From Molanna angustata (lineage: Eukaryota > Arthropoda > Insecta > Trichoptera > Molannidae): 64,000 nucleotides of DNA. Within the stretch, counting starts at the first letter, position 1. Each line of letters opens with the position of its first letter. This document shows positions 1 through 11,754 of this stretch, piece by piece. The translations under genes were made by a program, and so were the position numbers. Under the pieces are notes generated by a model that saw nothing but the letters and a program-made list of their open reading frames with translations, made no database searches and was not told where the DNA came from. The stretch lies in assembly GCA_963576475.1 (NCBI GenBank), contig OY754967.1, forward strand, positions 22,345,914 to 22,409,913, written 5' to 3'.

Positions 1-880
1 ATCATACATTTGTTTGCTAACTTTTAATATAAATAAAATACTTAAAAGAAACAATGAAAATTTCAAATAAAATTTAAAAAGACAAAGTTCTATTTAATTG
101 CAATCGATCACATATAATATGTATTATATAGGTACATTAAAATCACGTTTCTATTTAAACTATAGAAAACGTGTTTATTAGGGTCAGAAAAACAAACGCT
201 AATTTGCGTCAACGCATAAATTATAAAATGAATGAAATTCATTTTTACATAAAACATTCGATATTGATAAAATAAATTATAGAGTTGAATGAAGAAATAA
301 GATGACAGAGGAAAGAAAACAAGTGTACTTATATGTATGTTGTTAACAGAAAAGGTCAAAAATACATGTTTGAAAAATTGAATACGTGCAAAAATTTTAA
401 TTATACTTCAGAACTGATTGTTATTATTATTATCAATAATTATTATCTGAAACTCACTTCATAGAGTTTTGTTTACAAGATTATACAAAAATGCAAAGTA
501 CCTTTTTGATAACACACTATTATAATATAACATATTATAATATGTTATCAGATATATCAAGAACAATGAGATAAACTACGAAATAACTTAAGTGATGATG
601 AAAAGTCGTCTCGAATTAAAAAAAAACTTATTAAATGTTGTGATTAAATATATCATATTTATACATTTACAAAGATTATAAATTTATATATAAAAATATC
701 TTAATGACACATACATTGTCTTTATACGAAGTATTTTTATATATTTGAACTCTCGTCCTCGATACCTAATAGTTAGTATTGACCCAACAACATAACCATT
801 AGGCCTCGGAGGATACTATTTTTATATATGTAATTACATATTTTATTTATTTATTGTTACATCTCATCAATGCCATATTA
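1..880. other. AT-rich non-coding stretch
   Basis: No coding or element signature recognised. The only structured piece is a perfect 22-bp AT palindrome at 527-548, of the kind expected by chance or from TA-rich slippage in such DNA. Confidence 0.5.
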
Positions 881-881
881 G

Positions 882-964
882 AAAAAAAAAATATTAGATA
901 CGAAATTGTCGCCTTTGAGGATGATGGTGTAACCATTGAAAGCGCCCGGGCTTTCATTGAAAGC
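882..964 (+). CDS. candidate internal exon, unknown protein
   Basis: A short open stretch reads RYEIVAFEDDGVTIESARAF followed by IES and ends exactly at a consensus donor (AGC then GTAAGT) in phase 0. Possible acceptors are the AG at 880-881 or the AG at 896-897, which would shorten the exon to begin at 898. Its acidic, non-repetitive composition is unlike the surrounding AT-rich DNA, which is why it is listed. I do not recognise the family and see no partner exon nearby, so it may be a pseudo-exon or part of a gene extending beyond the left edge. Confidence 0.25.
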
Positions 965-969
965 GTAAG

Positions 970-2040
970 TCATAATATATACCTATTATGTGGATTAAAA
1001 CTGTGTTTTCATACTTGGAATAATTTCATTATGAACTTCTATTCTGTGAACGAAACAAAGTTGATTTCATAATTCCTGGAACGATATTCCTTCTGCGTCT
1101 ATTTTTATAAAAAACATGTTTAAATATGTGGTATGGAGGAGTTCAGAAGGGCTCGTTGAGACTATCGCGGTGGTGTATAAGATGGAGGAGGAAGAAAGAT
1201 GAAGTAAAAAATGTCAAATGTTGCTCGTGTAAAACATGACTATATGAATCTGGATTAAATTTTGGACCTACAATAATTTATTTGCCCTTTGATGCAAAAA
1301 AAACGGAATAAGATTCTTTGCCCTTGATGACGCAATATTTTCATTTGTCGCGTAATAGAAAATTCTGGAAGGAAAAGCGAGTCACGTAGGTACCTACCTA
1401 CCAACCAATTGCGCGAGAAGAGGACTATTTTTACTTTCTATTATTTACCAACATAATAATATTACATATGTAGGTATATTCCTAAGTTTGAGACGGTAGT
1501 ATTTATATAAGAAATAATATGCGAATTATGAATATTTAGACGAAGTGTTACGCTCTGTTCTTTTGGCCTTGCCAGAGGACAAGGTACTAAATGATGAAGA
1601 GTGCCACGTAACTTTCGGTCAATACTCTCTATCAAACATGGGACCTTGATCTCTAAGAATATACCTAAGCTCGGTAGGTACAAAACTTACCTACTTTAAA
1701 TTATATACCTACCACATTATATATTCCTTACTCTATGTTAAATACTCATTTTTTTTAATTCATAATAAGAGAATGTTGTATAATATAGGCACATGTTTAT
1801 CAAAACTCACAATACGTTCATTCACTGGAGACGTATAACAAATTGTACGAATAAATAAATTTTAAGTTGGTTGCTGTATAACAGGCAAAGCAAACATATT
1901 TATCCGATTCCAATTTCCTCTCCCAATATTATAAATTTTTGATGGTTTTGTTTTTATTTGAAATCCTCTTATTATTATACCTATTTAATGATCATCATCA
2001 CCATTAACACAAACAGATTATAATTATATACAAACTTTTT
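970..2040. other. non-coding, nothing recognised
   Basis: AT-rich sequence with no exon, RNA gene or repeat that I can support. Confidence 0.4.
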
Positions 2041-2049
2041 GGTAAGCGG

Positions 2050-2540
2050 CAGATACATTTTACTTTATTTGGTCGATATTTTATTTACCGCTGTCGAGAA
2101 AGACCAACCTGACACTATTATCAGACCAGTGTTGACATTTGCCACCGAGACCTGCACCTTAATTAAAAGAGATGAGGACCAACTAAGCACTTTAGAAAGA
2201 AAGATCCTGCGGCGAATCTACGGAGCTGTTTGTGCACAATCACGAGCTATACCAGCTCTATTATGACAAGGGATTCATCAGGATTGGAAGACTCAAATGG
2301 CTTAGACACGTTGAGAGAATGAGTGAGTATCTGCCAGCTAGAAGAGTTCTTCACCATAGACCGGAGAACGTGAAGTGTAGGGGGAGACCCAAGATAAGAT
2401 GGATGGACTGCATCTAGGGTGACATTGGCTCCCTGGGCATAGTTAATTGGAGAGATAGAGCCCACAACGACGATGATATCTGGTTGAGTAGAAGAAATTG
2501 ACGAATGGCAATAAACTCGCCAGTGTATAAATATATAATG
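2050..2540 (+). pseudogene. non-LTR retrotransposon 3' relic
   Basis: Broken reading frames match the C-terminal end of RTE-type endonuclease/reverse-transcriptase polyproteins common in Lepidoptera. Frame one gives IIRPVLTFATETCTLIKRDE and LERKILRRIYGAVC (the usual leucine-rich segment after the RT fingers). After a frameshift near 2245, a second frame gives GRLKWLRHVERM and CRGRPKIRWMDCI. A stop and another shift follow. The relic ends with a stretch at about 2495-2532 containing GGCAATAAACTCGCCA, a tail also present on the SINE at 32797-33010. It is dead: at least two frame disruptions and only the last part of the protein remain. Confidence 0.8.
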
Positions 2541-2975
2541 TAAGTATATTTTCAATCAAAACATTAAATATTGTGTTAGAACAAAAGAAATAAAATGCAG
2601 TTCCAATATAAAATTCTCGTTTACAATACACGGACCGCTTGAAGCAGTTGTGTTGCAGATGAGCCACAACTGCTTAGAGCAGTCGGTTCAACTCCAACAC
2701 GACTGCTTCAATTTGCTTATACAACTCCATATTGCAACTGAATGAACGCTGGCAGCTTGAAACAGTCGTGTTGCAGTTGCAGTTGACTGCCCCAAGCAGT
2801 CCGCAAATCTCGGGTCTAACAATAAGCAAAATAACAGTACGTGTTTATATAAATTAACTGTAAATAAAGCATCATGAAAATACGTCATTATTGCATATTA
2901 TTGAAAAAGATGGAGTTAGAGCACAAATCGTCGAAATAAATATTGCAATGCAAATGATTTTTTTAAAAGTAAAAT

Positions 2976-3130
2976 ATTATAATCACGGCCTTGGTTAGAT
3001 ATCTGACTTGTTAACCAAAGGTTTCGTGTTTGATTCTCGGACGAGACACAATTATTGTGTTTTCGGTCTGGATCTATGAGACAAACATCGTAAGTCACCA
3101 GAATGTGGCAGCTTGTTATTACCCGTTAGT
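2976..3130 (+). repeat. tRNA-derived SINE (family B)
   Basis: The first 65 bases look like a degenerate tRNA gene: an A-box-like TTGGTTAGATATC and a B-box-like GTGTTTGATTCTC. A body containing CGGTCTGGATCTATGAGA and CCAGAATGTGGCAGCTTG follows. The body recurs in reverse at 56945-57095 and, as a 3' fragment, at 22425-22460, so this is a dispersed SINE and not a solitary tRNA pseudogene. Confidence 0.65.
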
Positions 3131-3261
3131 TGCCCGTAGAGCTATAAAAAATAAAATTAGGAGCCTTAATAATAAGCGGTGAGCACTAATGAGACTGTGC
3201 ATGAATAAGTATGAGAAAAACGATATTTGCAATGAAAAATGTGTGTAATGCACGTTTCTAT

Positions 3262-3292
3262 AAGATATAGCGTGATGGTATGTATTTATAAT
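3262..3292 (+). repeat. LINE 3' terminal motif
   Basis: AGCGTGATGGTATGTATTTA matches the 3' terminus of the LINE family seen complete at 40885-41319 and 21850-22285. Only the extreme end is recognisable here. Confidence 0.45.
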
Positions 3293-3833
3293 TAATTATC
3301 AATATTGTACCCATAGAAACATTAGATTATAAAACAATGTCATAACGACGAGACGCAATTTATCATAATAATATTACATACATATTATGATTTGTATGTA
3401 TCACAATTAAATATAATATGCATAGCATTACATAATATTGTAATAGTGAATTGGTCGTAGAGTTTAGGAGTACAACGACTCGCAAATACCAGTTTCATTC
3501 TAGGTCTTCAAATGATGCTTCTATAACAGACGTAAGAAACTATTTTCATTTTAGTGAAAATATTCACAATGTGTGTGTGTGTATTTAAATGATTTAGGTA
3601 TAAAGAATAACTAATAAAAGTAAATATTTATCAATGCTTGAACTATCACTCCTTGAAAGAGCTTCACATTTTTTTATAATTAAAATAAAATATTTAGTAT
3701 AATATTCTGTTTGTTATGAATGCTAACGCAATTGTCATTCTCTTCGACATGCATCGTTAGAATGGTACCGTCCATTTTGACCCCAGTAACATTCGGAGAA
3801 AGTTAATTTGAGCTTTTTCATAGGATTCGGGAA

Positions 3834-4137
3834 AAAATAATTCAGTTGTCATATTGACCCTAATGTCTTAGCGTTAACCGCGCAATATTTTCCAAAATAA
3901 TTCAGTTGTCATATTGACCCTAATGTCTTAGCGTTAACCGCGCAATATTTTCCAAAATAATTCAGTTGTCATATTGACCCTAATGTCTTAGCGTTAACCG
4001 CGCAATATTTTCCAAAATAATTCAGTTGTCATATTGACCCTAATGTCTTAGCGTTAACCGCGCAATATTTTCCAAAATAATTCAGTTGTCATATTGACCC
4101 TAATGTCTTAGCGTTAACCGCGCAGTATTTTCCAAAA
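3834..4137. repeat. 60-bp tandem repeat, five copies
   Basis: Five head-to-tail copies of a 60-bp unit beginning AAAATAATTCAGTTGTCATA. Copies one to four are identical as read; the fifth differs by one base (A to G near 4125). The near identity indicates recent expansion or an assembly effect. The unit is not coding. Confidence 0.95.
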
Positions 4138-4397
4138 GGCTGGTTTATTTATTTATTGTCCCCTTATTATTATTTTTATTATTATTATTACTAAAAAAAA
4201 CTGTTAGATTTTATATAAACAAATGTTGCAAAGCACTGGACACTACAGTACACTTTCACTCAATAAGATAACACACTTTGCAGGTCTGGTAGACCATGAG
4301 ATATAAACTAGATATAGCCATAAAAGATTTTGTAATAAGGTGTGTTGTAATAAGTGGAATATTCTTAGATAGAGTACAATCTTGGTAATTCACAACA

Positions 4398-4855
4398 CTG
4401 AAAGTCACCCACCGATTACCCGGGTATCTCAGGCGCGTTAGCACCTCTTTACCCGCACTTACTTGCAAATCTTTTTACGCAGGCGGGCTCGGAGTTTGCC
4501 GGATGGGCTCCCCCCAACAAACCCCGCCTGCTAAATTATAGACTCTCAGTGCCCTCATTCAAGGATGAAGCCTACCTAATGCACCTTACTAATTAAAACT
4601 AATCTTAATTTCTAGGTACTTATAACTAGCATCATACTATAACTATACATCTTACAAGCTAATTGTCTTAATACTACTGTCTTAGTCTTAAGCCTTAGAT
4701 TAATAGGTGAGGGGGCCAGGACAGAGGTGTCCCGACATTCCAAAAGAGCCATCGCACCCGCATCACCAGGTGCGATAGCTAACCTCGACGCGAGGAAGGA
4801 GGACCCAACCAGATGGGGGCACTTGATTAGACACCTCCACGAAGGGAGAAGGGAC
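4398..4855. mobile_element. insertion flanked by 14-bp target duplication
   Basis: The sequence GGTAATTCACAACA occurs at 4384-4397 and again at 4856-4869, bracketing 458 bp that are clearly more GC-rich at both ends than the surroundings. A 14-bp duplication of this kind is typical of target-primed reverse transcription, so a truncated non-LTR element or SINE is most likely. No poly-A tail and no diagnostic protein motif were seen, so the family is undetermined and orientation is left open. A stem (TCGCACC ... GGTGCGA) lies at about 4752-4779. Confidence 0.7.
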
Positions 4856-5029
4856 GGTAATTCACAACAGGAGGAGTCAAATATAAACAAGGAATATTTT
4901 TTTAAAAATATTTTTATAAAAAAGTTTTGTATAAAATTCGAGTTTTTCCAAACAGCCTTATAGTCTTCAAGAATTTATTACAAAACGACATTTCTTTTTC
5001 TGTATTAGCGCATTACCTCAAATTAAGCC

Positions 5030-5520
5030 ATGGTCTACTTCAACGGTTGCCTCCAACTCCGTCTGGCTTCAGCCGCAGTTCTGCAGTTTGATATTCGAAT
5101 GAGCTGTGCCGCATCGTTCTTCATCTCATACCTAATCATCGCATTTTTTCTCCTACCCTCTAGGTGTCCATCCATGATTCTCTTGGGTACTTACTCGAGT
5201 GTTTGTACACTTAGATTTTCTCGAAATTCACAAAATCAATGTTTTTTTTGTCGATTGTTAAAATTCTTCTTTTTCTTGCCCCTCTATACCGGTTTATCCA
5301 GGGTCGGACCTCCTTGTACGTAAGTACCAGGATTGTCCTGGGTTGTCACAACGGGAACACTCTGAGCCGCCAGCTCCTTCTCAATACTGGACCACCATGT
5401 TGCTGTGGGTCTGTCTAGCTGGGATGTTGAGCGCTTTCTTTACAGAATAATTTTCATCTCTGCGCATCGCGTGACCATACAATCTCATCATGCTTTCCTT
5501 CGGCTTTTCAGTAAACGGTG
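5030..5520 (-). pseudogene. non-LTR retrotransposon 3' relic
   Basis: On the minus strand, 5395-5500 reads MRLYGHAMRRDENYSVKKAL then NIPARQTHSN, and the piece at 5290-5390 reads EGAGGSECSR and WYLRTRRSDPG. These resemble the conserved C-terminus of lepidopteran RTE-like elements (LRWYGHVMRR...KALNIP...ELAASE...RRADP). The part at 5030-5215 (MDGHLEGRRK...AEARRSW) is weaker and may belong to a second fragment. There are several stops and shifts. Confidence 0.65.
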
Positions 5521-5559
5521 CCACTTTTTCGATTGTTAAAATGATTCGTATATTTTTAA

Positions 5560-7110
5560 TTGAAACTTTTTGTAGAGTAGAAATGGGCCAAGACTTGGAA
5601 TCATGCCAATAACAAAAACTCTTGACAACGATTTGTATTGTAAACAAATCAATGCACAATATCAAACATCTTGTTTTACGAAAAGACAATGTATAACATG
5701 ACTGTATCATTCTTTTGTTTCACATTTATTCAAACGACAGAATTCATTTGTGGTTCGCTCATTATTATTTGATACCATCTTCACAATTACACAGTTTATA
5801 ATGCATTTGATTTAAGTCACTCCATAATATTCATATACCTAAATGTGTTATCCCGAGATAACCATTATTGTCTTAAGAAATAAAAACATTTTGGGGAACA
5901 AATTCAATTTATTTTAAGATTATACGAGCTATTTCAATTAAAAATGATGTACATACTTAGTATTTTTTTATGTTATTGTAGATAATAATGTAATGGTCAT
6001 CAGAAGTAGAATTGATTGACAATAACATTGTGGTTGAATGCGTAATATAAGGTTGCGGTTTATATTCCTATAATATATTCCACGTAAATAACTTTACTAA
6101 ATCAATTTTTATACAAGTAAAATGGGAAGTCCAATAAAGTCGTCAAAATCACAAAATATATAAATAAGTACCTAATAAACATTATCTAAAGTAATAAAGC
6201 AATCAATATGTTAGTGTGTGTGTATGTGTGTGTGTGTGTGTTTGTCTCACGCCTTTTGAAAAACCAAGAGCATCTAAAAATCTAATTTATGTGCGAACGT
6301 GTACCAGTATACCTGATGCAGTGTCACGCTAAAAATAATGCGATTAAAATGCTGAATTTTAAAGATATTTCAATAATTATTTTTTTCATACAAAATTTTC
6401 CAAGTCATATCTGTCAAAAAAGTGTACATTTTGCACGCAAATATCTGTTAGTTTAAAAGTTAGAAGTACGTATTTACACGAAAAAAATATATTTTCAAGT
6501 ATAACTTAGCTCTTAAGTGAAAAACATGGTGAATATTTTGTCTAATTATAATGTTTAACTTATTTTTAAAGTAAGCGTTTTGTACAAATGTACATATAAC
6601 CCCGCCATTTTAATATCTTTTCATACGATATTTAATTTTCCTACCGAATGAATATGTTCTTTAAAATAATATACCTTTGAAATAAATGTGATTATGAAAT
6701 AATAAAATGAAACACAAGACATTACAGCAAGTTTTAAGACATATATTGTAAAAGTCTGTTAATTATTAGTAAAGATATAGGCGTAATAAAATTGCATAAT
6801 TTGTTTAAAATATTTGATTTTTCTGACAATTTTCATTTTTATGGCATCGAACAAACCAATGTAGGTGCCTACATATTCAAAAAATGTCTCCATAACATTT
6901 GATATTTTTCACATGTTGGAACATGGTTACTATGGTAACGGACACATTCTGATATTCAAATAAAATTTGTTATAAATCGAATTCGAATTAATTTAGAACA
7001 TCATTGTAGGTAGGTACCTACATACCTAATACTTATACTTAAAAACCAAGAATATACTGATTTTGTATAGGAAAATTATTAAACTATTTTAGGTTAACTA
7101 CAATACACAT
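5560..7110. other. non-coding, AT-rich, short GT microsatellite
   Basis: No gene recognised. A short interrupted GT tract lies at 6213-6242. The rest is AT-rich sequence without visible structure. Confidence 0.4.
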
Positions 7111-7114
7111 TCAA

Positions 7115-7680
7115 TATACCTACAAACTATTTCATATAGTGAAATTCTTCTTTTTTCTATGGAGACCTTTGGGTGATTTTTTCTACAAACTATTTCTTGG
7201 GGTTTAAATCTTCTTCCTCTTCTTTTGTGAAGTCATTTGGGACAGTTCATAAATAAACTATTTCCTATAGTCTAATTTTTCTTTTTCTTAATTTATGTAG
7301 ACCTTGGGTGAGTTTTTATACAAACTATTTCCTATAGTCTAATTCGTCTTCTTCTTCCTTTATGTAGACCTTTTGGTTAGTTTTTAAACAAACTATTTTT
7401 AAACAAACTATCCTTTAGTCTAATTCTTCGTTTTCTTATTTTATGTAGATGTTGGGTGAATTTTATATAAAATATTTCCTATAGTTCAATTCATCTTCTT
7501 CTTCTTTTATGAAGACATTTTGGTCAGTTTTTTATATAATACATTTCCTAATGTGTAATTCTTCTATTTCATCTTCTATGTAGACCATTGGGTCAGTTTT
7601 TATTACAAACTATTTGTTATAGTTATATACTTCTACTTCTTTTTTTATTTAGTCTTTTGGATTAGTTTTATGTCTAATAG
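7115..7680. repeat. diverged tandem repeat, about 70-80 bp unit
   Basis: About eight imperfect copies of a unit containing ACAAACTATTTCCTATAGTC, then a TTCTTCTT-rich part, then TATGTAGACCTTTGGGT. Unit length varies because of small indels. Copies are strongly diverged, so the array is old. Confidence 0.75.
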
Positions 7681-8295
7681 TCTATTGTAACGAAATATTA
7701 TAAACAACATGCATACTTGATGAAAATACATAAAAACGAATGGGATGTGACCAACACTAGAATCTTTTCATTACTTTTGTTCAATCAAATTTACACCATT
7801 TATTATATCATCATATATTGCTTAATTTTCAATAACTACACATTTCAAGTCTTCTTCTTCTGTAATGTAGACTTATGTGTCAGTTTTAAGTCTATCAGTT
7901 TTATTGTGCAAAACTATAATAAACTATATGCACACTTGACGAAAAATATAAAAACGAATGGGATGGGACCAACACTAGAATATTTTCAGTACTTTTGTTT
8001 AATCAATTTTTAAACCATTTCCCATCATCCAAAATTACTAAATATTTAAAACACATTATTTGCGTTCGATGACAATATATAAAAATAGGGGTTGTGGCCA
8101 AATCCAAACTCTTTACGACGTTGTCTTTTTATAATAAGTCATATTTAAAATCATTTCCCATAGTCCATGCGTGCAGAAATTGTATGTGCTTATATATAAA
8201 AGCAAATGGATTGTGGCCATCACTTTAAGATTTTACACCGCTTAAACTCAATTAAATTTCAAACTACTTTTCATACTACGGTTAAAAAAAATTAT
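7680..8295. repeat. second diverged tandem repeat
   Basis: Three or more imperfect copies of a longer unit. The clearest pair, near 7720-7770 and 7940-7990, shares ATAAAAACGAATGGGATG and CCAACACTAGAAT; a weaker copy near 8070-8110 carries GTTGTGGCCA and another near 8190-8225 carries ATTGTGGCCATCACT. It directly abuts the previous array and probably has a common origin. Confidence 0.65.
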
Positions 8296-9425
8296 GTGTG
8301 ACAATATTATGTAGGTATATAAACGATTGCTTATTCCTTCACTAATTTACATTCTTGGCCAACGGCGGGACATAAAAGCTAGTATCGAATAAAATTGAGA
8401 GAGAATTTAATGGTTAACTATATCACCATGTTTTATGTAGGTACAGATATAATCGTTTTTCAATAGCCATTTGATATTGTATCAGGTCGAATTTCGTGAC
8501 ATGTTTTTTTTTACTTGAATGAAGAATTACACTTTTCTCGATAGAAATGTTCTAAATATTAGTTCACAACGTAGTATAGTTAAGGTCTTTTGAGTGAATA
8601 AACTGGAGGTCATGGCAAAAAAAATATAACACGTGGACAATGAATTACATATGTTTTACTTTCTTGAGACTACAGCATAATAAGACATAAGAATTTCATA
8701 GTGTAAACAACTTATCAATATGTTATATATTTTTATTATAGTTGCTACAGGAAATAAATATTACTTAATAATTATGGAACAATAAAAAGAAAATAGGTAT
8801 GCTACTTTTAATAAAAAGTTGAGATAAGTAGTACATTATATTATAATATGTAGCCTATGATAAACAGGTAGGTACACGATTATTATTTTATTAAAATACA
8901 TACTACATACACACAATAGACCATTCTGTGTAAGGCTGTGATATCCATTTAATTGTGTCGCGGCAATAATTATGTGAAAATGTACTACTTATGATTATCA
9001 AAATTATTAATGTATAAAATAATTTCATGTATTCTTTGTTAACAGAAAAAACAATGAGGGTACGTGGTCATAACATAACGAGACTATTCTTAACGATAGA
9101 AGGTTTATAAGAAATTTCGCTCTAATTCTCAGTGTAATCCAAACATAACTCATTGATTCAATTTACCATACTTCAATAGGTAGGTACAACAGATAAGTCC
9201 GCCCCGCAGAATCAAACACTTTTATAAATGCCAATAAAACAAATCCACTATAAAATTATAAGTACTATCACTACAATAAAACAACATTCGTACAAATAGT
9301 TAATATCAACGGTTTTATGGTCGCTGATTTGTCAGCCATCGTATATATTTTTTTCTTCAAAATATCATTTACGCGATCGTGCTATCCTTTTCGAAATTTT
9401 CTTTCTGTATAGGTACATGTGGCCC
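8296..9425. other. non-coding, nothing recognised
   Basis: AT-rich, no exon or element that I can support. Confidence 0.4.
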
Positions 9426-9429
9426 AACC

Positions 9430-9831
9430 CGTGACGGATCGTGAATTTGTGGGGCCCTGGGCTAATACTACTTAGGGGCCTACCTATTTTTTACGTTAGT
9501 GCACAGGGAAAACACACTACCATACAGCAAAACTTGTGCAATAGGTGCACATAGATCATAAAAAATTAAACAAAGTTCAAAGTTCTCTAGTTTTACCTAT
9601 ATTAATAATTCTAGAGAAACAGGTGTTGCCATGATTCCCTTTCCTTTCGATAGACGCGCACACGAGTTGATTGACCGCAGGGTTACCAGCCTTACGATAT
9701 TTTCAATTTCAGATACTTATTTTTTTTCACAATATCGTCTATGGTTTTCAATGGAGGCTGGGGGGGGGGCTATTGTATCCACGGGGCCCTGGGCTGCAGC
9801 CCAAAAAGCCCTTAAGTAGATCCGCCCCTTG
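9430..9831. mobile_element. non-autonomous hAT-like element (MITE)
   Basis: A 402-bp element with short imperfect terminal inverted repeats: the left end CGTGACGGATC and, in reverse complement, the right end CAAGGGGCGGATC. Both ends are followed inside by GGGGCCCTGGGCT-type sequence. It is flanked by 8-bp direct repeats, GCCCAACC (9422-9429) and TCCCAACC (9832-9839), seven of eight identical. An 8-bp duplication with a GGCGGATC-type terminus is characteristic of hAT transposons. No transposase is encoded. Confidence 0.75.
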
Positions 9832-10156
9832 TCCCAACCATCTCTTTTTTCACGTGACTCCAAATCCATATTGTTCTACTTTAAAATCCTTCCTTATGGC
9901 CGCATTTCATTTCTTTAAATTTTTTTCTCGGCGAAATCGTTTAAACTGATTTCATGCGATTTCTTGTACGCGTAAGCCTCGATTGAATTTCGGCATAATA
10001 TTCTGCTTATCACACATAACAGTGTTTCCTACCATGACTCTATTTCAATTTAGTTTTTTAAAGAATGTATATGCGTCTTGGATTCAATTCCAAGCAGAGG
10101 ATAACTTTATCAAATCATTTCCTAAAATAAGCAAATTAAAGCTTGTGTAATATAAG

Positions 10157-10240
10157 TGGATGAAATCGGTTTAGGCAGGTTTCTTGGTCCTCTATATTGA
10201 CTGTCCAGCGCACTAACCGCCAATTACCCCTCCTATAACA
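10157..10240 (-). repeat. tRNA-Thr-like repeat, degenerate copy
   Basis: This stretch aligns with the better preserved tRNA-like sequence at 44122-44200, sharing GTGAAATCGGT-type, GTCCAGCG and TTAACCGC-type blocks, but with many changes and no intact B box. Together the two copies suggest a tRNA-derived dispersed element. Confidence 0.5.
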
Positions 10241-10682
10241 ACTCGTTCTCTACTCTTACAAATCGCCTTTTCACTGTAAATATTTAAAAACATAAGAAAA
10301 CGTTTTTAATACACGTGACAACAAATTAATATACCTTATTTTTATTGTTACAATACCTACTATTGTAGATTTCATGAAATGAAAATTATTGATGATGGAC
10401 ATCAATTTAAATACCTATATTTTATGATAGATCTAAAATAAATTAACATACTCAGAATCAGCGAAAATATGAAACTTGTACTGTTAGATAGTTAGACACA
10501 ATACAAAATAATTAGTTGCAACTTCTGAAATATTTACTATACAAAGATAATTTGACTAACTGTAACAATTGATAACATGACAACTAATAGAATGGTTCGG
10601 TTTCATTAATAAGCGGAAAACAATGCTTTATATATTTTTTAAATATATCCTATAACTATCGTAAAACAATTTGAGACAGATT

Positions 10683-10888
10683 TCCGGTTGCGCAGAGCGA
10701 AAATTTGTATACTTTTGCTTGGTTTTGGTTGGTATATGTATATGCAAATCGCCCCTCTTCTCGGCGAAATGGCTTATGATATTTGGCGACAACTATACGG
10801 AAAGAATCTAAGTATTCCTGTCTGGCTCTCTCCTATTTTCGATATCCGTTTTTTACTATACCTATATATTATGATTCAGTGTAAATAA
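10683..10888 (+). CDS. open stretch, membrane-protein-like, unassigned
   Basis: An open frame with no ATG at its beginning reads ICILLLGFGWYMYMQIAPLL then GEMAYDIWRQLYGKNLSIPV and ends at a TAA. A hydrophobic segment followed by a WRQLYGK-like loop and IPVWLSP loosely recalls insect chemoreceptor exons, but I see no diagnostic residues. An AG before AGCGAAAATTTG (10696-10697) could be an acceptor. It may equally be a relic or chance. Confidence 0.2.
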
Positions 10889-10889
10889 A

Positions 10890-11560
10890 TAGCTCAAGAC
10901 AACCATTCTTATGTAGAGACAAAAATGAAGCGAGCGTACTCTTGCAATGATACTCCATCATCAAAAGTTAATGATTTATTATAAGTTAAGAAGTAAAAAA
11001 TAATATTTTTTTAAAGTTTATAAATATGAAAAAAAGTTCACTTAAAACTTTGTAGAAAAATTATACAAAAAATTTGGCCTGTAAAAATATTGTATGTAGA
11101 TAACTTAATTGTAATTCAAAACTCTATTAAGTAGATTTATAAAACGAAAAACAATGGAAAATAAAAAAAATATTAAATTGAATTAATTATATTATTTTTT
11201 GACTGTACACAACAAATTAAAAAACTAGAACGTATAGTATCCATTATAATTAAAATTCTATTGTATTTAATAAAAATATTATTGATAAGCCAACAACATA
11301 ATAGATAAAATAAATAAATACAATAATTGATTACAAATAAACGTGCCATATCATTTTACTAGTCAAACATATGACGTAAACTAACTTTATTAAAAAATAG
11401 TTAAATAAAATAATAACAGTATAAACAATAAAAAATTACATGTACATATGTAAAATAATCTGAAATCAAAGTATCTAGATACTTATAATCGAATGTAAAT
11501 AATCGAATATGGGTCAAAAGCAAACAATTAGTTATTAAATATAAGAATGAAAATAGAGCA
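10890..11560. other. AT-rich Lipin intron, nothing recognised
   Basis: Sequence to the left of the Lipin exon, hence intronic on the minus strand. It is extremely AT-rich and I see no second Lipin exon in it. Confidence 0.4.
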
Positions 11561-11563
11561 TAC

Positions 11564-11752
11564 CACTTTGAGTCGACTCCTGAGTACTCCGATCTTCCCG
11601 AACCTGACGTGGAACGGAGAGCATGTAAAGGATCCATCTGGTTGTTCAACAACCACGACATCAATGGCTCCAGTAAGAGTGGCTGCGTTGATATCATTAT
11701 AAAAATCTCTAAAATTGGCAAAAACTTTGCCTAGATAGTTCATGGAATACAT
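11564..11752 (-). CDS. Lpin: Lipin, first coding exon (partial gene)
   Basis: Lipin is the phosphatidate phosphatase that makes diacylglycerol for triglyceride and phospholipid synthesis and also acts as a nuclear co-regulator. This exon encodes 63 residues of the N-terminal Lipin (N-LIP) domain: it starts [20 protein letters not shown] and continues through [20 protein letters not shown] to [17 protein letters not shown]. The SPFHVRFGK...GVLRSR block is the family hallmark. The start was chosen at the ATG giving MYSMNY because the codons upstream lack any other ATG and a CAG acceptor lies two bases before it, suggesting a 5' UTR intron. The exon ends in phase 0 at GTG followed by GTATGC. The residue before the donor context reads RLKV, where animal lipins usually have REKV. 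The remaining exons were not found between 1 and 11560, so they lie in a long intron or beyond the window. Confidence 0.9.
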
Positions 11753-11754
11753 GA

